Source: Bacteroidales bacterium UBA3824 (GTDB lineage Bacteria; Bacteroidota; Bacteroidia; Bacteroidales; UBA3824). Taken from it: a stretch of 18,369 nt of DNA. The notes under the pieces are model-generated. The model ran no database searches. It had not been told where the DNA came from and was given only the letters and a program-made list of their open reading frames with translations. A program made the translations under genes and the position numbers. Each line of letters starts with the position of its first letter. Within the stretch, counting starts at the first letter, position 1. This document shows, piece by piece, positions 15,683 through 18,369 of this stretch. The stretch lies in the NCBI GenBank assembly GCA_002393195.1, contig DGIK01000179.1, forward strand, positions 1 through 18,369. The letters run 5' to 3'.

Positions 15683-16846
15683 ATGACTGAGACAGAATTA
15701 ACTGAAATAGTTGCTTGTGGAGAAACGAGCAAGGTGCAGTTCAAGGAACTTTTGGACAACAATGACAGCATCGCCGCCGAAATGGTTGCTATGGCTAATG
15801 CCGATGGCGGTCAAATCCTTTTTGGCATAAAGGACAAGACAGGCGAAGTATGCGGGCTTGACTACGCTAAAATTCAAGAAATCGGCAACAAACTTGCTAT
15901 CATCGCATCAGACTTTGTAAAACCACAAATTTTCATAACGACGGAGGTTGTAACACTGCAAACCGACGGCGAAAAGAAACGTGTGCTGGTTGCAACTATT
16001 GAAAAAGGCATTTCTAAACCATACAAGGATAAAAATGGCGTCATTTGGTTGAAGCAAGGCGGCGACAAACGCCGCCTTACCGACAACAACGAACAAATCC
16101 GCCTTTTCCAACAGTCGGGACAGTTGTATGTTGACGAAATGATTGTTCCGTACACGTCATTTGAAGACATCGACAAAGAAAAGGTAATAGAATATTTGAC
16201 GAAAATAGACGGTTTTGAACGCGACAAAGACGACATTACTCCGACACTTTGCAAGAATATTAATATCCTGAAAGACAATCGGTTGACACTTGGAGGCTTG
16301 ATGTTTTTCGGTAAAAAACCTCAAAAATATCGTCCTGCGTTTTGTATCAAAGCTGTTGCATTTTATGGAAACGAACTTGCTGGAACTCAATATAGGGACA
16401 GTCAAGAAATCACCGGCACAATTCCAAAAATGTTTGACGATGTTATGCATTTCTTTAACAGGAATTTGCATCACACGCAACAAGGACAGAATTTCAACAA
16501 TGACGGCATTTTGGAAATATCCGAAATTGCACTTCAAGAACTTGTTCAAAATGCTTTGACGCACCGCGATTACTCGATAAATGGCTCCGTAAGGGTTTTC
16601 ATTTTTGACAATCGCATAGAGATAATTAGTCCCGGCTGTCTGCCTAACTCCTTGACAATTGAGAACATAAAGTTAGGCAACGCCGTTGTCAGAAACAACC
16701 TTGTAGTTTCATTTGCATCAAAACTAATGATGTACAAAGGTTTGGGTTCAGGCATTATCAGGGCGTTAAGAGTGCAGCCGGATATAATTTTTGAAAATGA
16801 CCGCAGCGGCGAACTGTTCAAAGTCATAATTGAAAGGAAAAATTAA
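15683..16846 (+). CDS. AlbA_2 (Schlafen-type) putative DNA-binding protein with HATPase_c_4 domain, 387 aa
   Basis: This belongs to the COG2865 group, often labelled RecG-like helicase or transcriptional regulator although no helicase motifs are present. The N-terminal AlbA_2 domain (about 10-130) has ETSKVQFKELL, then MVAMANADGGQILFGI, the classic core, and YKDKNGVIWLKQGGDKRR. A middle linker follows (about 150-275). The C-terminal HATPase_c_4 domain (about 278-385) has ALQELVQNALTHRDYSINGS, then IEIISPGCLPNSL, and a GLGSGI loop near 353-358. All these parts look intact. Members of this group occur as transposon-linked regulators and in anti-phage or conflict loci; which applies here is open. 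The downstream gene overlaps it by 17 bp, so the two are translated together and probably act together. Confidence 0.9.
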   Translation: MTETELTEIVACGETSKVQFKELLDNNDSIAAEMVAMANADGGQILFGIKDKTGEVCGLDYAKIQEIGNKLAIIASDFVKPQIFITTEVVTLQTDGEKKRVLVATIEKGISKPYKDKNGVIWLKQGGDKRRLTDNNEQIRLFQQSGQLYVDEMIVPYTSFEDIDKEKVIEYLTKIDGFERDKDDITPTLCKNINILKDNRLTLGGLMFFGKKPQKYRPAFCIKAVAFYGNELAGTQYRDSQEITGTIPKMFDDVMHFFNRNLHHTQQGQNFNNDGILEISEIALQELVQNALTHRDYSINGSVRVFIFDNRIEIISPGCLPNSLTIENIKLGNAVVRNNLVVSFASKLMMYKGLGSGIIRALRVQPDIIFENDRSGELFKVIIERKN

Positions 16847-17903
16847 TGATTTCATTGAACTCACACGCGATATGGACAAGCAACTTTGGAACAAGTACAA
16901 AAATTCATCAGAAGGACGATACTTCATAGATTTATTTACTGATGATGAAATGATGGGTATTATTTATTCGGCAGAAATATGTGATACTTTTTGCGACGAA
17001 AATTATGATGATACATTTACGTGGCAGATGATTCAAAACAGAATTAACAAAGATAATTTTGTTCCAAATAAAATGAACAGAGATGAGTTTTGGAAATTTA
17101 TTTGTGAATTTGATTTGGATCATTATTGTTGTGTAGATTTTGATGAAAATCCTATACTCATTGATGGAGATAAATACTTGATGGCAGATGAATTAGAAAA
17201 CAAACTTTATCATATTGATTCAATATCTATTTTTTTGTCAACCGTAAACAGTTTTTTCAAACCATTCTTATATAGGAAAAGAGTCGATATTACGCTGAGA
17301 AACAGTAAAATATTGGGAATAGATTTGCCATCGATACAAAGTACAGATGATTATAAAGATTTATTTCTATATTATTACGACATTTGTGAAATTTGGAACG
17401 AATTTCAAAAGCAAAACTCTTTGACTGATGAAGAGTTTTGCGGTTGCTTATATGGCTTTGCAACAGCGTGTTATAATCAACAACAGAAAGATGAAACAGT
17501 TTTACCTGACCCTACAAATTATTGGTTAATAGGTTGTGATGGAGAAAATAAAGATTATGAAAAATTGGAAGAATTTTGTTCTCACAAACGAAATGATTTT
17601 GTTTGTGTATGCAATGAACAAATAAAACAAGGCGACGTTATATTGATTTATGTAACAAAACCTTACTATTTTATTCATTCCATCTGTCGTGCTAATACTG
17701 ACGCAATTTATACGCCGTTTGATAAATTCAAAACAAGGACAACCCTTTGTAAGGCAAAAAAAATCTCTCCAATACGTTTTGAAGACATCAACAATAATGA
17801 GTGTCTAATGCGAAATCAGGCTGTCAGCATAAAATTCAAACGTAAAAAATGTTTGCAACTCACTGATAATGAATATCAAGAGTTTATGAAAATATTGAAA
17901 TAA
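16830..17903 (+). CDS. Uncharacterised protein with C-terminal EVE-like (PUA-fold) domain, 357 aa
   Basis: I do not recognise the N-terminal two thirds (about 1-225). It is acidic, rich in Asp, Asn, Tyr and Phe, with no signal or membrane segment. The C-terminal part (about 229-355) resembles an EVE/PUA-like domain. It starts TNYWLIGCDGE, has a hydrophobic strand QGDVILIYVTKPYYFIHSI, where EVE domains typically have a GDxVxFY strand, and ends with a KCLQLTDNEYQEFMKIL helix. EVE domains bind modified bases in DNA or RNA and occur in McrBC-like restriction systems. The ATG at 16830 overlaps the AlbA gene by 17 bp; Met15 (16872) is the alternative start. Base composition is very AT-rich (16 G/C in the 60 bases from 17161), unlike the flanking glycosidases, which suggests recent acquisition. 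The domain call is tentative. Confidence 0.7.
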   Translation: MKGKINDFIELTRDMDKQLWNKYKNSSEGRYFIDLFTDDEMMGIIYSAEICDTFCDENYDDTFTWQMIQNRINKDNFVPNKMNRDEFWKFICEFDLDHYCCVDFDENPILIDGDKYLMADELENKLYHIDSISIFLSTVNSFFKPFLYRKRVDITLRNSKILGIDLPSIQSTDDYKDLFLYYYDICEIWNEFQKQNSLTDEEFCGCLYGFATACYNQQQKDETVLPDPTNYWLIGCDGENKDYEKLEEFCSHKRNDFVCVCNEQIKQGDVILIYVTKPYYFIHSICRANTDAIYTPFDKFKTRTTLCKAKKISPIRFEDINNNECLMRNQAVSIKFKRKKCLQLTDNEYQEFMKILK

Positions 17904-17907
17904 AAAA

Positions 17908-17949
17908 CTGTGGACAGCGATGCCAATTGCATCATCTGTCCACAATTTT
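17908..17949. terminator. Strong bidirectional terminator
   Basis: TGTGGACAG (17909-17917) pairs perfectly with CTGTCCACA (17936-17944), and an inner stem GATGC/GCATC (17919-17923 with 17929-17933) closes a 5-nt loop. T-rich DNA follows on the plus strand (17946-17950), and an A run (17902-17907) gives the T tract for the minus strand. It separates the convergent EVE-domain and Dcu genes. Confidence 0.88.
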
Positions 17950-17955
17950 TGTATA

Positions 17956-18369
17956 TTAATAGAACATCCACGTTATCGCCATTCCCACAAGCGTGGAAAC
18001 CGTAACGCTCACCAAACCTGGCATCATAAAACTGTGATTCAGAAGGTATTTGCCAATGACGGTGGTGCCTGAGCGGTCGAAGTTCACGGTGGCGATGTCG
18101 CTGGGATAGTTGGGTATGAAGAAATAGCCGTAGACCGAGGGCAGCACGCCCAGCAGCACCCATCCCTCGATGCCCAGCGAATAGGCCAGGGGCAGCATGG
18201 TGACCACCACGGCTCCCTGGGAGTTGATGAGCACCGAGACGAAGAAGAAGGCGATGGCAATGGTCCAGGGATAGGCCGAGACGAGGCCGGTGAGCATGCT
18301 CTTCATCTCCTCGGTGTAGTTGCCGAAATAGGTGTTGGCCAGCCAGGCAATGCCGTAGATGGCCACCAC
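17956..18369 (-). CDS. Anaerobic C4-dicarboxylate transporter, Dcu (DcuA/DcuB) family, C-terminal part
   Basis: The frame is open to the right edge, so only the last 137 residues are present. The sequence has the Dcu family's C-terminal pattern: AFFFVSVLINSQGAVVVTML, then YGYFFIPNYPSDIATVNFD, then RSGTTVIGKYLLNHSFMMPG and a last hydrophobic helix. Three or four membrane segments are visible. Dcu carriers exchange fumarate, malate or aspartate for succinate across the inner membrane in anaerobes, which suits fumarate respiration in a Bacteroidales. I cannot separate DcuA from DcuB with this fragment. The coding region is much richer in G+C (39 G/C in the 60 bases from 18121) than the gene across the terminator. 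Confidence 0.9.
   Translation of the reverse strand: MVAIYGIAWLANTYFGNYTEEMKSMLTGLVSAYPWTIAIAFFFVSVLINSQGAVVVTMLPLAYSLGIEGWVLLGVLPSVYGYFFIPNYPSDIATVNFDRSGTTVIGKYLLNHSFMMPGLVSVTVSTLVGMAITWMFY

Overview
The window looks like a chromosomal segment of a Bacteroidales-type Bacteroidetes bacterium. Three things suggest this. Several genes follow a TTTG-N(19-21)-TAnnTTTG promoter, the Bacteroidetes sigma form. Start codons follow A-rich leaders (TTAAAAA...ATG) with no Shine-Dalgarno sequence. The exported glycosidases are mostly lipoproteins whose acylated Cys is residue 17. Two methyl-accepting chemotaxis proteins (MCPs) are unusual for a gut Bacteroidales and point to a chemotactic lineage. No species can be named from sequence alone.

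Layout, left to right. (1) 1-2952: the 3' end of one MCP and a complete second MCP in tandem, both ending in the same EFESF tail, then a terminator. (2) 3134-6145: a PA14-containing GH31 lipoprotein, probably an alpha-xylosidase or alpha-glucosidase. (3) 6147-7011: a small mobile system made of REP hairpins and a divergently placed REP-associated tyrosine transposase (RAYT). The RAYT reading frame itself carries four REP hairpins, nested and in frame. (4) 7141-8322: an orphan RlaP/YcgL-type nucleotidyltransferase. (5) 8386-13012, minus strand: a type-B carboxylesterase lipoprotein and a GH9 lipoprotein, separated by 568 bp of decayed palindromic repeats. (6) 13159-15576: an antitoxin/ParE-RelE toxin pair, then a GH2 enzyme with the NxK signature of beta-glucuronidases. 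(7) 15683-17903: an AlbA_2 (Schlafen-type) plus HATPase protein overlapping an AT-rich gene with a C-terminal EVE-like domain. (8) 17956-18369, minus strand: the C-terminal end of a Dcu-type C4-dicarboxylate transporter, markedly GC-rich.

The GH31, GH9, GH2 and esterase would suit breakdown of a decorated plant polysaccharide such as xyloglucan or a glucuronidated hemicellulose. They are not one operon and no SusC/SusD pair is in view. Mobile and conflict genes (RAYT/REP, toxin-antitoxin, AlbA/EVE pair) lie between them, so the stretch behaves as an accessory region. The Dcu transporter fits an anaerobe that exchanges fumarate and succinate.

The strongest unusual signal is the RAYT that carries its own REP elements inside its coding sequence as a nested palindrome. 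The AlbA/EVE gene pair is the second candidate for an undescribed system.
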